The translations under genes and the position numbers were made by a program. Positions 63,021 to 64,000 of a DNA stretch of 64,000 nucleotides are shown piece after piece. The notes under the pieces were generated by a model. It had not been told where the DNA came from, did not search any database, and worked only from the letters and a program-made list of their open reading frames with translations. This DNA is from MFD04716-140 sp963703125. Lineage in GTDB: Bacteria > Bacteroidota > Bacteroidia > Flavobacteriales > Flavobacteriaceae. Position 1 is the first letter of the stretch, and each line of letters starts with the position of its first letter. The stretch spans positions 2,790,001-2,854,000 of the forward strand of contig OY969790.1 in assembly GCA_963703125.1 (NCBI GenBank), read 5' to 3'.

Positions 63021-64000
63021 ATGGAAGAAAAGAAATTAGACATTAACTCCATCATAGGCTTCGTACTCATTTTCGCGATCCTAATTTTTATGTTTTACCA
63101 AAATAAGCCAACACCTGAGGAATTGGAAGCCCAGAAGGCAAAACAGGAGCAGGTAGAAGCGGAGGCCAAAAAGAACGAATTGGAGGTGGTAAAAAAAGAT
63201 GGGCCAATTAAAATCAACCTTCAGGATTCAATGGCCGTAGCCAGTTATAAAAGTAAAATAGGTGCATTTGGCTTTACAGCCCCATCAGAAGGAACCACAA
63301 AATTGGAAAATGAGTTGTTGTTTTTGGAAATTAGCAATAAAGGGGGCCAAATAATAGAGGCCAAAATGAAGACAGAAAAGACGTTCGATTCTGTTCCTGT
63401 CTATTTGATAAAAGATGGGAATGCTTCTTTTGGACTGAATTTTAGTACTTCCGATAATCGTGTTCTTAATACCAAGGACTTATTTTTTGAGCCCACTTTG
63501 AGCAATAATGGAGAAAACCAGGTACTTTCTTTAAAAGCCAAAACCTCTCCCAATCAATATCTGGAATATAGATATGAAATGAAACCGAATGATTATTTGG
63601 TTGATTTTACCATTCGCACCCAGGGTTTGAACAGAACTATAAATGAGTCCCAGCCCATTCAACTTCACTGGAAATTAAAGGGTATTCGGCACAATAAGAG
63701 TATTGAATATGAAAACCGGTATACTGAATTGACCTATAACCATGAGGGAAGTAAAATCAGTTATCTATCACTTGGTAGTGATGACGAGGAAAATGAAGCG
63801 GATATTAAGTGGCTTTCTTACCGTCAACATTTTTTTAGTTCAATTTTGGCATCAAAGAAGAATTTTGAGTCGGCCAATATGAGTTCCAAAAATTTGGTGG
63901 AGGAAGAAAGCCATACCCAAGGATTCACCAAGGAGTTTGGTGCGGTAATTCCTTTGAAATTGGAGGGTGGTGAGCTATCAGAAAACTTGCATTGGTATTA
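63021..64000 (+). CDS. yidC: Membrane protein insertase YidC, N-terminal part (partial)
   Basis: The first 326 codons of the gene; the window cuts it. Membrane helix 1 (about 12-26, IGFVLIFAILIFMFYQ), a charged linker (EELEAQKAKQEQVEAEAKK) and the large periplasmic beta-sandwich domain (ELLFLEISNKGGQIIEAKM, YEMKPNDYLVDFTIR, QPIQLHWKLKG) typical of Gram-negative YidC. It inserts membrane proteins alone or with SecYEG. The catalytic membrane core lies beyond the end of this window. Confidence 0.95.
   Translation, partial: MEEKKLDINSIIGFVLIFAILIFMFYQNKPTPEELEAQKAKQEQVEAEAKKNELEVVKKDGPIKINLQDSMAVASYKSKIGAFGFTAPSEGTTKLENELLFLEISNKGGQIIEAKMKTEKTFDSVPVYLIKDGNASFGLNFSTSDNRVLNTKDLFFEPTLSNNGENQVLSLKAKTSPNQYLEYRYEMKPNDYLVDFTIRTQGLNRTINESQPIQLHWKLKGIRHNKSIEYENRYTELTYNHEGSKISYLSLGSDDEENEADIKWLSYRQHFFSSILASKKNFESANMSSKNLVEEESHTQGFTKEFGAVIPLKLEGGELSENLHWY

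Noticed and set aside
1..64000. tRNA, rRNA or riboswitch genes
   Set aside because: Gaps between genes were read on both strands and none had a cloverleaf or a known aptamer core that I could recognise.

Overview
The window comes from a Bacteroidota chromosome, most likely a marine Flavobacteriaceae member. The evidence is two proteins with gliding-motility/T9SS type B C-termini, BshC (bacillithiol), a DUF5606 protein, a YidC with a long periplasmic domain, and many start-proximal TAnnTTTG boxes, the -7 element typical of Bacteroidota. Base composition is AT-rich and even across the window. I see no tRNA, rRNA, CRISPR array, phage or insertion sequence.

Layout. 1-7.5 kb: end of a DUF1573 gene, yajC, a Tat-exported Gfo/Idh/MocA oxidoreductase, a YdeI-like protein, pepT, pyrD, a LysE-type exporter and HMG-CoA lyase. 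7.7-12.5 kb: an exported three-gene set (DUF1080 protein, cupredoxin/beta-propeller lipoprotein, FG-GAP protein). 12.7-15.0 kb: porin, FMN-binding protein and four-helix membrane protein, with a repeated 12-mer around their promoters. 15-25.7 kb: housekeeping genes (guaB, lysA, sucC, hsp20, uvrB) and a decayed M20 peptidase gene. 25.7-36.5 kb: tandem T9SS cargo proteins, an ABC exporter, an unrecognised kinase-like protein, NdpA-type nucleoid protein, CtaA, a CCA-adding-type enzyme and TsaC. 36.5-42.3 kb: glycan genes with five glycosyltransferase domains on four genes. 42.3-49.5 kb: dapD, ruvX, def, DUF5606, an M14 carboxypeptidase and bshC. 49.7-55.2 kb: an accessory-looking block with a metallo-beta-lactamase-fold protein, a cholesterol-dependent-cytolysin-like lipoprotein and a TPR/LuxR regulator. 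55.3-64 kb: guaA, a five-LysM receptor-like protein, OsmC, DUF922, a sugar isomerase-like protein, pyrG and the start of yidC.

How the genes work together. Nucleotide synthesis is well represented (pyrD, guaB, guaA, pyrG), as are lysine/diaminopimelate synthesis (dapD, lysA) and the envelope (yajC, yidC, T9SS cargo, glycan genes). The oxidoreductase, DUF1080 protein and isomerase-like protein fit periplasmic oxidation and cleavage of sugars. The porin/flavoprotein set fits redox chemistry outside the cytoplasm.

Two points matter most. First, the cytolysin-like lipoprotein at 51.7 kb, with structured upstream DNA and a convergent regulator, is the best candidate for an undescribed system. Second, four otherwise normal genes (an ABC ATPase, def, the MBL-fold gene and guaA) each carry one small frameshift. 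Two are normally essential, so base-level indel errors in the sequence are the simplest explanation.
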